DNA of 64,000 bases from assembly GCF_035552695.1 (NCBI RefSeq), contig NZ_DASZKT010000029.1, positions 62,001 to 126,000 of the forward strand. Direction: 5' to 3'. Under the pieces are notes generated by a model. It made no database searches, was not told the DNA's origin, and saw only the letters and a list, made by a program, of their open reading frames with translations. The stretch is from Actinospica sp035552695 (GTDB taxonomy: Bacteria > Actinomycetota > Actinomycetes > Streptomycetales > Catenulisporaceae). Within the stretch, counting starts at the first letter, position 1; each line of letters opens with the position of its first letter. The translations under genes were made by a program, and so were the position numbers. This document shows positions 44,299-53,236 of the stretch, piece after piece.

Positions 44299-45078
44299 AT
44301 GAGCCTTCGCATCAGGCACATCACATTCGACTGCGCCGATCCGTACCTTCTCGCCCGCTTCTGGGCCGAACTGCTCGGCTACCGCGAGGATCCGCGGGAC
44401 CCGAACCGGCCCGGGGCGGCGGCGGCGCTCATCCTGGACCCGCGGGGGACGGCGGGCCTGCTGTTCATCCGGGTGCCCGAGCCGAAGGCGGTCAAGAACC
44501 GGGTGCACTTCGACGTGTGGCCGGACGCGGCCGACGGCGCGCAGCCGACCAGGGATCAGGCGCTAGTGCGGATGCTGGAGCTCGGCGCGGGACTCGTCGA
44601 GGACCGCCGCGAGCCGGACGGCACCGGCTGGGTCGTGCTCGCGGATCCGGAGGGCAACGAATTCTGCCTGGAACGCTCCCGCACCGAGCGTTCCGCGTCG
44701 CTCGAGTCCGCCGCCGACGAGCACCTGCGCACCGAACTCGATCACGCGTACGACAGCCAGCTGCGCCTGCTCGGCCACGCCCGCCGCCGCCTCGCCGAGA
44801 TCACCGCCCAGCGCAGGCGCATCGACCGCGAGCTGTCCGTCCTCGCCGCCCAGACCCCCGGCCACTCCGGCCTCGAAGCCCTCCGCGCCAAGGCTCGCGA
44901 GCGCGCCCGTGCCGAACAGCGCACCCAGGCCCTCGTGCACGAACTCCAGGCCGAGGTCAGTTCCTTCCGCGCCGAGATCGAGCGGCACCGCACCGACCCC
45001 GAGGTCGGCCAGACCCAGAACTCCCTCGACCAACTCAATGCCCTGCTGGACACGCTGCCGGGAGTGGGCGGCGACTGA
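44299..45078 (+). CDS. VOC (glyoxalase-like) domain fused to a coiled coil
   Basis: This 259-residue protein has an N-terminal VOC domain (about 1-130: RIRHITFDCADPYLLARFWA, VKNRVHFDVW, WVVLADPEGNEFCLE) like the actinobacterial glyoxalase-like proteins. These are normally about 120-140 residues long. A helical, strongly charged coiled coil follows (about 143-250) with ELDHAYDSQLRLLGHARRRL, which resembles the YxxQLxLLxxxRR pattern of PspA/IM30. That similarity is only by eye. The reading frame is continuous, with no sign of a frameshift joining two genes. Confidence 0.85.
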   Translation: MSLRIRHITFDCADPYLLARFWAELLGYREDPRDPNRPGAAAALILDPRGTAGLLFIRVPEPKAVKNRVHFDVWPDAADGAQPTRDQALVRMLELGAGLVEDRREPDGTGWVVLADPEGNEFCLERSRTERSASLESAADEHLRTELDHAYDSQLRLLGHARRRLAEITAQRRRIDRELSVLAAQTPGHSGLEALRAKARERARAEQRTQALVHELQAEVSSFRAEIERHRTDPEVGQTQNSLDQLNALLDTLPGVGGD

Positions 45079-45097
45079 GCGCGTCGGCGACCGTCGG

Positions 45098-46231
45098 CTA
45101 CGCCGCGCAGCTGCGCCGGTCTCCCGGGTCGGCGACGCCGCGGGTGCCGCCGGCGGCCCGCGCCGCGTCGCGTTTGGCGACCTCCTCGCGGACGATCGGG
45201 ATGACGTGCCGGCCGAAGTCGATCGCGTCCTCGAGCAGGTCGTAGCCGCGGGCCGAGAAGATCTCCGCGCCGAGGTCGTAGTAGTCAAGCAGCGCCTGCG
45301 CGACGGTCTCGGGCGTGCCGACGAGGGCGTTGGACGCGTCGGCGCCCTCGGTGGCGAGGGCGGCGGGGGTCCACAGGGCGCGGTCGAAGCGCTCGCTGTG
45401 GCCGGCCAGCGCGCTCAGCCTCCTGCTTCCGGTGCTCTGCGCGGGCACCAGGGAGAGCCGGCGGCGCCGGTTGCCCTTGATGTCGGAGACGATGCGGTAC
45501 GCCTTGTCCCAGGCCGCTTCCTCGGTCGGGGCGATGATCGGGCGGAAGGACACCTGGATGCGCGGCGGGATCTCGCGGCGCGCCTCGTCGGACGCGGCGC
45601 GGATCGCCTCGATCTGCTCGAAGGTGCGCTCCAGCGGCTCGCCCCACAGGCAGTAGACGTCCGCCTGGGCCGCGCCCACCGTGTACGCCTCGGGGACGCA
45701 GCCGCCGAGCGAGACCAGCGGGCAGTGGTCCGCGGCGGGGAACACGTCGCTGACGAAGGAGTCGAAGTCGAAGTACCAGCCGTGGTGGCTGAACGGCTCG
45801 CGCTCGGTCCACGCGCGCTTGACGATGTCGATGTACTCGCCGGTGCGGGCGTAGCGCTCGGCCATGCTCAGGAAGTCGCCCTCGCGCGCCTGCTCCGTGT
45901 CGTCCCCGCCGGTGATGAAGTGCACCATGAGCCGGCCGCCGCTGATCCGGTCGAGCGTGGCGAAGGTCTTCGCGGCGTACGTGGGGTACGAGACGTTCGG
46001 GCGGTGCGCGAGCAGCAGTTGCAGCTTCTGGGTGTGCGAGGCCACGTAGGCCGTGGCGGCCGCGGGGTCGGGGCTGCCGGAACCGTAGGCGAACAGCACC
46101 CGGTCCCAGCCCCAGTCCTCGTGCGCGCGGGCCAGCCTGATCGTGTAGTCGGGGTCGAAGCTGGGCCCGGTGCGCGGATGGGTCTCCGAGCCGTCATTCG
46201 TGGCGGCGTAGCCGAGAAACTCGACGGGCAT
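45098..46231 (-). CDS. LLM-class flavin monooxygenase, SsuD-like
   Basis: This 377-residue TIM-barrel protein matches FMNH2-dependent alkanesulfonate monooxygenases: VEFLGYAATNDGSETHPRTG at the start, LQLLLAHRPNVSYPTYAAKT, GGRLMVHFITGGDD and ERYARTGEYIDIVKRAWTE. It releases sulfite from sulfonates using reduced flavin. No SsuABC transporter or flavin reductase is adjacent. It converges on the VOC-fusion gene, 19 bases apart. Confidence 0.9.
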   Translation of the reverse strand: MPVEFLGYAATNDGSETHPRTGPSFDPDYTIRLARAHEDWGWDRVLFAYGSGSPDPAAATAYVASHTQKLQLLLAHRPNVSYPTYAAKTFATLDRISGGRLMVHFITGGDDTEQAREGDFLSMAERYARTGEYIDIVKRAWTEREPFSHHGWYFDFDSFVSDVFPAADHCPLVSLGGCVPEAYTVGAAQADVYCLWGEPLERTFEQIEAIRAASDEARREIPPRIQVSFRPIIAPTEEAAWDKAYRIVSDIKGNRRRRLSLVPAQSTGSRRLSALAGHSERFDRALWTPAALATEGADASNALVGTPETVAQALLDYYDLGAEIFSARGYDLLEDAIDFGRHVIPIVREEVAKRDAARAAGGTRGVADPGDRRSCAA

Positions 46232-46435
46232 GGCGGATCCACTCTGCAGGACGGGGGGCGGCGGCGGTCGTGGGGGAAGGAACCGGCCGTGGCACTAGCC
46301 CTACGGCGATTCTAACCGTCCAGGGCAACACGAGGCGGACCACACCCGCCCGTAGTCGATGTGGCCCCGCTTCGTCAGCGCGATCCGCTTCACAGATCTT
46401 TCATATCAGCCGGTCGGAGCATGGTCAATGAATTC

Positions 46436-46458
46436 CGGCGGAACACCAGATTCCGCCG
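46436..46458 (-). terminator. Possible terminator after the alpha-galactosidase
   Basis: CGGCGGAA (46436-46443) pairs with TTCCGCCG (46451-46458) around a 7-base loop, 30 bases beyond the GH36 stop. There is no T-run. The remaining bases up to 46231 hold no gene that I can see. Confidence 0.45.
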
Positions 46459-46487
46459 CGAATCCATACCGGACGATGGTCCGCGCT

Positions 46488-48623
46488 TTACTCAGAAACC
46501 CGCCGGAGATGGAAAATCCCGGCCGCGTAGTCCCCGGACAGGCCCGTGGCCAGGCCGTGCTGCCGCAGCAGTGCGCCGGAGTATTCGAACCCTGTTTCCA
46601 AATCCCGGTAACGGGCCGCCGGATCGAGCGCCGCGAGCCGCAGCGGGCCCGGCGCCGCCGCGAAGGCCTGCGCGCCGAGCCAGGCGAGCACGACGGTCTC
46701 GTCGCCGCGCACGAACTGCACCGCCGTGAGGCCCTCGCCCGGCGGGCGCAGCCGGTAGAGCTCGCCGTGCTGCACCACGTGCCGCAGCTTCTTGTACCGG
46801 GCCACCCACCCGCGCGCCTCGTCGAGCTCCGCGTCGCTCCACTCGACCAGGTTGCCGCCGAGGCCGAGCAGCCCGGCCATCGAGCTCACGAAACGGAATT
46901 TGAGCGGCGTCACGCGGCCGGTCACGACGTTCGGGCTGTCGGTGACCCAGGCCGAGGCGACGCGCGCCGGGTGCAGCTGACTCAGTCCGTGCTGGATGCG
47001 CAGCCGGTCCAGCGGATCGGTGTTGTCGGAGACCCACACCATGTCGGTGCGCGCGAGCACGCCGAGGTCGATCCGCCCGCCACCCGCCGAGCAGGACTCG
47101 AACGCGACCGTCGGGTGCGCGGCCCGCAGCCGGTCGAGCAGTCCGTAGAACCCGTACACGTGCTCGAGCCCGAGCCGCTCCGGGTACGGTTCGCCGGGCC
47201 AGCCGGGCTCGGCGAAGCTGCGGTTGAAGTCCCACTTCACATAGTCGATCGGGGCCGAGCCGAGCAGCGTGTCGAGCTGGCCGAAGAGGTACTCGCGCAC
47301 CTCGGGCAGGCCGAGGTTGAGCACGAGCTGATTGCGCCACTGCGTGCGCCTGCGGCCCGGATAGTGCTGCGCCCACTCGGGATGCGCGCGGTAGAGGTCG
47401 CTGTCCGGGTTGACCATCTCCGGCTCGACCCAGATGCCGAACTGCATGCCGAGGCCGTTCACGTGCTCGGCCAGCGGGCGCAGGCCGCCCGGGAACTGCT
47501 CGGGCGACGGGGTCCAGTCGCCGAGCCCGGCGCGGTCGTCGCGGCGTGCGCCGAACCAGCCGTCGTCGAGCACGAACAGTTCGACGCCGAGGTCCGCGGC
47601 CCGGTCGGCGAGCTTGCGCTGGCTCGACTCCGAGACGTCGAAGTGCGTGGCCTCCCAGGAGTTGTAGAGCACCGGGCGCAGCTGCTCCGCCTTCGGTATC
47701 ACGCAGGCGAGCTGGTACGCGTGCCAGGCGCGGCTGGCCCCGCCGAAGCCGTCCCCGGTGTAGAGCGCCGCGAAGACGGGGCTCTCGTACGACGCGCCGG
47801 GCGCCAGCTCGATCAGGCCCGACTCGTCCCCGCCCGCGCCTCCGGTCACCTGCACGCGCCCCATCGGCAGCAACTGCACCGTGAAGCGCCAGTTGCCGGA
47901 CCAGGCGAGCGCGCCCGTCCAGACCTGGCCCCGCTCCTCGGTCGCCGAACCGTCGTCGAGCGCGAACCAGGGCAGGTGGTTGTGCGACGTGTGGCCGTGC
48001 CGGGAGCCGTAGACGTGCTCCCCGTGCATCAGCGTGCCACGCTCGAGCTGCGACTCACCGACGAAGCGTCCGTGCAACTCGGAGAGCCGCCACTGATCGC
48101 GCAACGGAAGCGTCCAGGCCGCGGCGTCGGCACGGAGCAGCTCGACCGGTTCCGCGGCATCGGCGGCGCAGGCGATGGTGGCCCAGCGTTCCAGCAGGTC
48201 GAATTCGGCACGCAGCCGGTAGTGCAGCGTGATCTCCAGCGAGAGCAGCGCGTCCACGAAGCGCAGGTGCAGCTCGGCGTCGGACCCGGACACAGACCCG
48301 GACAATTCCTCGTCGCAGCCCGCGAACGTCCACTCGGTGCCGCGCACGACCGCGTCCGCGGTACGGCCGCGGACCGAGAGCGCGGGGCGGGCGAAGCGCA
48401 GGCCGCCCTCGACCGGGTACTCCTCGAAACCGTCGGCGGCCCCCTCGAACGCGTGCGCGTGCGGCTCCGGCGCGCCGGCCAGCTCGGCGGCGTCGGCGAG
48501 TGAGATCCGCGGACCCCAGTGCAGGTTGACCAGCCCGTCGTCCGAGGTCAGGCCGATCGCGTAGCTGGAGCGGGCTCCGGAAAGCAGCCAGTAGCGGCCC
48601 GACCCGCCGGTCTCGATCGGCAT
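46488..48623 (-). CDS. Alpha-galactosidase, GH36
   Basis: This 711-residue protein has the GH36 layout: an N-terminal beta-supersandwich, a central TIM barrel and a C-terminal beta domain. LFVLDDGWFGARRDDRAGLG lies in the barrel, the nucleophile Asp is in DYVKWDFNR (about residue 463) and the acid/base Asp in WVSDNTDPLDR (about 532). No signal peptide is seen, so it works on imported galactosides. ATG 48623 is chosen because AGGAG lies just upstream; earlier in-frame starts (48635, 48644, 48650) are close to or inside a LacI-type operator. Confidence 0.92.
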   Translation of the reverse strand: MPIETGGSGRYWLLSGARSSYAIGLTSDDGLVNLHWGPRISLADAAELAGAPEPHAHAFEGAADGFEEYPVEGGLRFARPALSVRGRTADAVVRGTEWTFAGCDEELSGSVSGSDAELHLRFVDALLSLEITLHYRLRAEFDLLERWATIACAADAAEPVELLRADAAAWTLPLRDQWRLSELHGRFVGESQLERGTLMHGEHVYGSRHGHTSHNHLPWFALDDGSATEERGQVWTGALAWSGNWRFTVQLLPMGRVQVTGGAGGDESGLIELAPGASYESPVFAALYTGDGFGGASRAWHAYQLACVIPKAEQLRPVLYNSWEATHFDVSESSQRKLADRAADLGVELFVLDDGWFGARRDDRAGLGDWTPSPEQFPGGLRPLAEHVNGLGMQFGIWVEPEMVNPDSDLYRAHPEWAQHYPGRRRTQWRNQLVLNLGLPEVREYLFGQLDTLLGSAPIDYVKWDFNRSFAEPGWPGEPYPERLGLEHVYGFYGLLDRLRAAHPTVAFESCSAGGGRIDLGVLARTDMVWVSDNTDPLDRLRIQHGLSQLHPARVASAWVTDSPNVVTGRVTPLKFRFVSSMAGLLGLGGNLVEWSDAELDEARGWVARYKKLRHVVQHGELYRLRPPGEGLTAVQFVRGDETVVLAWLGAQAFAAAPGPLRLAALDPAARYRDLETGFEYSGALLRQHGLATGLSGDYAAGIFHLRRVSE

Positions 48624-48643
48624 GGTGCTCCTCATCCAGGTCA

Positions 48644-48657
48644 TGTTCACGTAAACA
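48644..48657. promoter_or_regulatory. LacI-type operator upstream of the alpha-galactosidase
   Basis: TGTTCACGTAAACA is a palindrome with one mismatched pair and a central CG, the form typical of LacI-family operators. It lies 21 bases upstream of ATG 48623. No LacI gene is in the window, so the regulator is encoded elsewhere. Confidence 0.6.
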
Positions 48658-48739
48658 CCAGCAGCTTACGAGAAGTGGATAGGCTGCCGCCAGCGATCGG
48701 CGCGGGTTGGACGGCCCGGCCCGGACCGGAGAGGACGAA

Positions 48740-49726
48740 GTGACAGTGGTGGACACCGGGACGAGGTTCCAGCGGCAGCCGCTGATCGGAGCCGGCGGCG
48801 ACCTCGTCGCGGACGTCGAGGCCTGGCTGGGGTCCGAGCCCCTGCGCGTCCTCGTGACGGAGTTCGGCGGCGACCCGGCCGCGTTCACCCGCCCCGAGCT
48901 CCCCCTCGCGGCCCGCCTCGCCGCCCTCGACACGTTCACCGAACTCTGGGACACCCGCCGCGGCCTCGAACGGAACCTCGCGACCGAACTGGGCCTGAGC
49001 GAGACCCGGCAGAGCCGCGTCATTGACGCCGCGAACGCCCTCGGCCTGCGCGGAGACCCGCCGCGTCACCGGCACTACGACCACATGCTGATGCTCGGCG
49101 GCCTCGTCCGCGCCTGCGTCGCCCGCCCCTCGTACGCCGCGCACGTCATCCGCGAACGCGAGATAACCGCGGGCGAGGTCACCACGCTCGGCGCCCACCG
49201 CCCGTTCGTCGGCAACGAATTCGAGCAGGCCGCGGAACTCGGCTGGGGCGACCTCACCGAGGAATACGAGGCCCTCGACGCCGGAACCCGCCGCGCCTTC
49301 GACCTCGGCGACCCGGAATTCGAGGAGGGCGAACGCTTCGAGGACATAGGCGGCACCTGGGGCGTCAAGCACTACCGCACCGCCGACGGCCTCCCGGTCC
49401 GCGTCGTCGCCGCCCCCTCCGCGGAACCGGCGACCAGAAGGGCGAATACGGCGGATTCGTACAAATTCTTCGCCGAACACGTCGCCAACCTCAAGCCCGG
49501 CGAGCGCCTCCTGCTGATCAGCACCGCGATCTACGTGCTCCCCCAGCACGTGGCCGCACTTCGAATCCTCGCACTTCCGTACGGCGTAGAGGTCGACACC
49601 GTCGGCGGCAAGCCCACCAACCGCCCCAGGCTCCCGCTGTCCCACTACTCCGCGACCAAGTACCTGCTCGAGGTCCGCAGCACCGTCCGCGCCCTGGCCC
49701 ACCTCGTCTCCGCACTGGAGCGGTAG
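48740..49726 (+). CDS. Hypothetical protein
   Basis: This 328-residue soluble protein is not one I recognise. Its second half contains NTADSYKFFAEHVANLKPGE, RLLLISTAIYVLPQHVAALR and a strand VEVDTVG. That weakly recalls the DUF218 (SanA/YdcF) pattern of N-T-...-S/T followed by a hydrophobic strand, but the match is not strong. GTG 48740 is supported by GAGAGGACGAAG upstream. It is divergent from the alpha-galactosidase gene. Confidence 0.7.
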   Translation: MTVVDTGTRFQRQPLIGAGGDLVADVEAWLGSEPLRVLVTEFGGDPAAFTRPELPLAARLAALDTFTELWDTRRGLERNLATELGLSETRQSRVIDAANALGLRGDPPRHRHYDHMLMLGGLVRACVARPSYAAHVIREREITAGEVTTLGAHRPFVGNEFEQAAELGWGDLTEEYEALDAGTRRAFDLGDPEFEEGERFEDIGGTWGVKHYRTADGLPVRVVAAPSAEPATRRANTADSYKFFAEHVANLKPGERLLLISTAIYVLPQHVAALRILALPYGVEVDTVGGKPTNRPRLPLSHYSATKYLLEVRSTVRALAHLVSALER

Positions 49727-49777
49727 GCACCGCTTCAGCTTTCTGACACGCACCCTCAGCGGCGCTCGCGGTCCCGC

Positions 49778-50434
49778 TCAGCCCGCGCGAAATCGGCGGC
49801 GCTCGGCGAGTTCGTCGACCACGCCGGGGGGAAGGACGGCGCGCGGGACCTCGACCTCGTCGGAGGTCGGCTCCTCGCCGGGGAGTTGGCGGAGCACTTC
49901 CTCGATCTCGGTGCAGACGGCGCCGACGGAGATGCCGAAGACGCCCTGGCCGCCCTCGAGCAGCTCCATGACCTCGTTGGGGGATGAGCATTCGAAGATG
50001 GCGGCGCCGTCGCTCATCAGGGTGATGCCCGACAGTTCGGCGGCGGCGCGGGTTCCCAGGTGGCCCGCGGCGGCACGGATGTTGTGCAGGGAGACGCCCG
50101 CGTCGAGCAGCCGCTTGACGATCTTCAGGATGACGACGTCGCGGAAGCTGTAGAGGCCGGGTCCGCTGCCCGCCCGCAGCGTGGGGCCGGCGAGGCCGGT
50201 GCGCGCCCAGTAGTCCAGCTGACGGTACGTGATACCGGCCGCCGCGCAGGCCACCGTGCCGCGGTAGCCGAACGGCGCGCGCGCCGCGGGGGCAGGCTCG
50301 CGCCCGGCGGTCTCGTCGCTCCGCGTGCCCACACCCACCACCTCTCCACCGGCTTCAGCGGCCGCGCGCCCGGGAACCCCGGGCCGCGTGACGTCCGCCG
50401 ATCCCACCCGTCGGGCCGTCGAGGGCCCGCTCAC
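49778..50434 (-). CDS. MerR family regulator (Rv1830-type)
   Basis: This 218-residue protein has a MerR-like helix-turn-helix in the middle (TYRQLDYWARTGLAGPTLRA, then YSFRDVVILKIVKRLLDAGV) and a C-terminal dimer/effector part (GVFGISVGAVCTEIEEVL). Residues 1-50 are poorly conserved, so the true start may be a GTG downstream. It ends the block of genes matching mycobacterial Rv1822-Rv1830, where this last gene influences cell division or growth. Confidence 0.85.
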   Translation of the reverse strand: MSGPSTARRVGSADVTRPGVPGRAAAEAGGEVVGVGTRSDETAGREPAPAARAPFGYRGTVACAAAGITYRQLDYWARTGLAGPTLRAGSGPGLYSFRDVVILKIVKRLLDAGVSLHNIRAAAGHLGTRAAAELSGITLMSDGAAIFECSSPNEVMELLEGGQGVFGISVGAVCTEIEEVLRQLPGEEPTSDEVEVPRAVLPPGVVDELAERRRFRAG

Positions 50435-50644
50435 GATGCACGTGCCGAACCCACCTCAGCTTGATCCTGTCCCGTCGACGGCGTGTCCAATCCCCACCGG
50501 CGCGGCCGACCGGCCGAACCGGTGACGGGACCACGCGAATGCAACGACGCTACGCATGCGGCGTACGCCCCGTCAACGACCGCCGCGCGCGGAAATCCGC
50601 CAAGCCCGCACCGCCCGGCGAACGCGTCCCGCGCACGTGCCGCC

Positions 50645-51115
50645 TCAGGACTCGAAGTCCTCCGGCGAGACCTGGTCCAAGAACTCGCGGAACCGCTCGA
50701 CCTCGTCCTCCTGGTCGTCCGGCAGCAGGATCCCCGCCTCGGCGAGCACCGGCTCGGCCGCGAAGATCTTCGCTCCGCAGCGCAGCGCCAGCGCGATGCC
50801 GTCCGAGGACCGCGAGGAGACCGTCACCCCGCCGTCGAACAGCAGCTCCGCGAAGAAGGTGCCGCCGCGCAGCGAGGTGATGTGCACCGCGGTCAGCCGG
50901 CGGCCCAGCGCCTTGAGCGTGTCCCGGAACAGGTCGTGGGTGAGCGGACGCGGTGGCTGCGCCCCTTCCAGGGCGGCGGCGATCGCCTGCGCCTCCGACT
51001 GCCCCACCCAGATCGGCAGGTACCGCTCCCCGGAACTCTCCCGCAACAACACGATCGGGAGATTCGAGGGCAGTTCGACGCGCACTCCAACGACATCGAG
51101 CTCGTTCACGGTCAC
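50645..51115 (-). CDS. Bifunctional nuclease family protein (DUF151)
   Basis: This 156-residue protein carries the DUF151 signature: LPIVLLRESSGERYLPIWVG, EAQAIAAALEG and SSRSSDGIALALR. Homologues in plants show RNase and DNase activity, and the mycobacterial one (Rv1829) sits in the same conserved block. GTG 51115 starts 4 bases after the FtsR stop, so the two are cotranscribed. About 210 bases without a gene separate it from MerR. Confidence 0.92.
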   Translation of the reverse strand: MTVNELDVVGVRVELPSNLPIVLLRESSGERYLPIWVGQSEAQAIAAALEGAQPPRPLTHDLFRDTLKALGRRLTAVHITSLRGGTFFAELLFDGGVTVSSRSSDGIALALRCGAKIFAAEPVLAEAGILLPDDQEDEVERFREFLDQVSPEDFES

Positions 51116-51119
51116 TAGC

Positions 51120-51920
51120 CTAGTCGTCCAGCAGCGCGGCGCGAAGCAGGGCTGCCTCCAGGCGGACGATCGCGGCCGCGGTCTGAGCGGTCACCGAGCG
51201 GGAGGAGCCGGCCTTCGCGGCCTTGACCAGCGCGGCCGTTCGGTCGGCGGCCACCGCCACCGGACGCAGGTGCCGCGGCTCGATTCCGTAGCCGAGCAGC
51301 TCGGCCGCGGCCCGGGCGACGAGCAGGTCGGCGCCGGAGGCCGGATCGCGGCCGCTGATCAGGCCGTGCGCGGCGAGCTCGTCCAGCCACTCCTCGGCGA
51401 GCCCGGCCGCGCGCGCCAGGCCCTCGCGGCCGAGCGCGACCTCGCCGAGCTCGGGGGTGAAGTACTCGGGTTCGGGCCAGCGGGCGGCCCGGCGCCGTGC
51501 GGGGTTCGGCAGGCCTACGGACGCGGGCTCCTCGTCGAGCGGCTGTGCCACCGGTGACGCGGCCGACGCGGCGGGAGCGGGAACCGCCGCGGGCGCGGAT
51601 GTGCGCGCCGGGGCCTCGGCGCGGGCGCTCGCCGCGGCGGGCAGCCGCGTATCAGGATTCCTCGTATCAGGATTCGTCGTCCGCGGCGGTTCGGGGGCGC
51701 GCTGCGGCGGCGGCCCGGCCAGCGCGTTGCGCACCGCGTCCAGGTCCCGCTCGGTGTACCGGCGGAAGCCCGACTCCGTGCGCTCGGGAACGACCAGGCC
51801 GTGCTGCTCCAGCGCCCGCAGGGTCTCCGGGCGGATCCCGGGGAACTCGGCGGACAGCCTGGCCACCGCCTCCCCGATGGTCATCGAGGTGCGGCCGCGC
51901 GTGCCGCCCGCCGGGGCCAC
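51120..51920 (-). CDS. ftsR: MerR-like cell-division regulator FtsR
   Basis: This 266-residue protein has an N-terminal MerR-type DNA-binding domain (SMTIGEAVARLSAEFPGIRP, then RYTERDLDAVRNAL). A Pro/Ala-rich linker of about 80 residues follows, and then the family C-terminal domain (EPEYFTPELGEVALGREGLA). The orthologue in Corynebacterium activates ftsZ. GTG 51920 starts 2 bases after the GarA stop; ATG 51884 is an alternative. The linker contains the near-repeat NPDTRNPDTR. Confidence 0.88.
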   Translation of the reverse strand: MAPAGGTRGRTSMTIGEAVARLSAEFPGIRPETLRALEQHGLVVPERTESGFRRYTERDLDAVRNALAGPPPQRAPEPPRTTNPDTRNPDTRLPAAASARAEAPARTSAPAAVPAPAASAASPVAQPLDEEPASVGLPNPARRRAARWPEPEYFTPELGEVALGREGLARAAGLAEEWLDELAAHGLISGRDPASGADLLVARAAAELLGYGIEPRHLRPVAVAADRTAALVKAAKAGSSRSVTAQTAAAIVRLEAALLRAALLDD

Positions 51921-51922
51921 GG

Positions 51923-52432
51923 CTAGCCGCGACCGGCGTGGAAGACGAGCCGGTACTTTCCGACCTGCACCTCGTCGCCGTCCGCGAGCAGCACTTCCTC
52001 GATCCGCTCGCGGTTGACGTAGGTGCCGTTGAGCGAGCCGACGTCGCGCACCAGGAAGCCCTGCGCCGTCCGGGTCACCTCGGCGTGCCGCCGGGACACC
52101 GTGACGTCGTCCAGGAAGATCTCGCTGTCCGGCGAGCGGCCCGCCGTGGTGACCTCCTGGTCCAGCGGGAAGCGGCTGCCGGCGTTGGGGCCGCGGCGCA
52201 CCACCAGCGCGGCGACCCCGGGCTCCTCCTGGTACGCGGGCACCTCGCCGGTCTCGTCGGTCGGCTCGGTCAGGCCCAGCGCGCCGAAGGCCATCGTCGA
52301 GGTGACCTCGGTCGCCGGCAGACCGCCGAGCAGCGGGTTGCCGCAGTTCGAGCAGAACCGGCTGCCCGGCAGGTTGGAGTGCCCGCAGCGCGTGCACAGC
52401 GAGGCGTCAGCCGCGCCTTCCGACGGTGGCAT
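51923..52432 (-). CDS. garA: FHA domain protein GarA with zinc ribbon
   Basis: This 169-residue protein has an N-terminal zinc ribbon (CTRCGHSNLPGSRFCSNCG). A Thr-containing phospho-acceptor segment follows (TEVTSTMAFG), and then an FHA domain (AGRSPDSEIFLDDVTVSRRH, VGSLNGTYVNRERI). GarA is phosphorylated by Pkn kinases and then controls 2-oxoglutarate and glutamate metabolism. Mycobacterial GarA lacks the ribbon; Streptomyces-like forms have it. AGGAGG supports ATG 52432; the longer frame upstream is leader DNA. The 265 bases before gcvH show no gene. Confidence 0.92.
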   Translation of the reverse strand: MPPSEGAADASLCTRCGHSNLPGSRFCSNCGNPLLGGLPATEVTSTMAFGALGLTEPTDETGEVPAYQEEPGVAALVVRRGPNAGSRFPLDQEVTTAGRSPDSEIFLDDVTVSRRHAEVTRTAQGFLVRDVGSLNGTYVNRERIEEVLLADGDEVQVGKYRLVFHAGRG

Positions 52433-52697
52433 CGAATCGACCTCCTGTCGCGATCGGGACGCTTCCCGGCCCGCACGGCCCGGATCCGCCTTGGACTGTT
52501 GATGTCTTGCGTCTGAATACTCGGTTCTCTGCTGACAACGCATCGAAACCTAGAGGCACGCGCCGGGCCCGGTCAACCGACACGACGATGCCGGGCCGGG
52601 CACGCACGGGCCGGTGCGGCGCGGGTGCGCCGGAAGGTTCCCGGCACCCGCGTGACGAACGCCTCACCGCGCCGACCGCCGACCGCCGCGTCCCCGG

Positions 52698-53081
52698 TCA
52701 GCCCGCGGTGCTCGCCGTGTACGCCGCGGCGTCGAGCAGGCCGGCCACCGACTCCCCCTCGGCCAGCTCGACCTCGAAGATCCAGCCCTCGCCGTACGGG
52801 TCCGAGTTCACCAGCTCGGGGTTGGCGTCGAGCGCGCCGTTGACCTCGGTGACCGTGCCGCTGATCGGCGCGTAGAGGTCGCTGACCGACTTGGTGGACT
52901 CGAGTTCGCCGCACGGGCTGCCCGACTCGATCTTCGCGCCCACCTCCGGCAGCGTGACGAAGACGATGTCGCCGAGCGAATCCTGCGCGAAGTCGGTGAT
53001 GCCGACGCGCACGACCGGCCCGGTGCCGCGCACCCACTCGTGCTCGGCCGTGTACTTGAGGTCCTCAGGAGTCGTAGTCAC
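52698..53081 (-). CDS. gcvH: Glycine cleavage system H protein
   Basis: This 127-residue protein has the lipoyl domain with the attachment lysine in ELESTKSVSDLYAPISG. TAEHEWVRG is at the start and NSDPYGEGWIFEVEL near the end. It carries the aminomethyl group between the P, T and L proteins. GTG 53081 has GGAAGAG just upstream. The other glycine cleavage genes are not here; gcvH in the pgsA-garA block is a conserved actinobacterial arrangement. Confidence 0.95.
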   Translation of the reverse strand: MTTTPEDLKYTAEHEWVRGTGPVVRVGITDFAQDSLGDIVFVTLPEVGAKIESGSPCGELESTKSVSDLYAPISGTVTEVNGALDANPELVNSDPYGEGWIFEVELAEGESVAGLLDAAAYTASTAG

Positions 53082-53236
53082 GGCTCTTCCATCGCTCTCT
53101 TCGTCGATAACCGCTGCGGAACGCACCAGCCGTGCCGCGAATGCTTGTGGCGTGTGGAACGGTGGGCTACGGGGACCCTATCGGACCCCCGCCGCACCGC
53201 TCCACACGCCACTCGCCGTACGCCGCCGCCGCGCGC

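Noticed and set aside
46359..48503. 714-codon open frame on the plus strand opposite the alpha-galactosidase
   Set aside because: It is a shadow of the GC-rich GH36 gene. The translation is Arg/Ala/Gly/Val-rich low-quality sequence with no domain, while the minus strand shows an intact enzyme.
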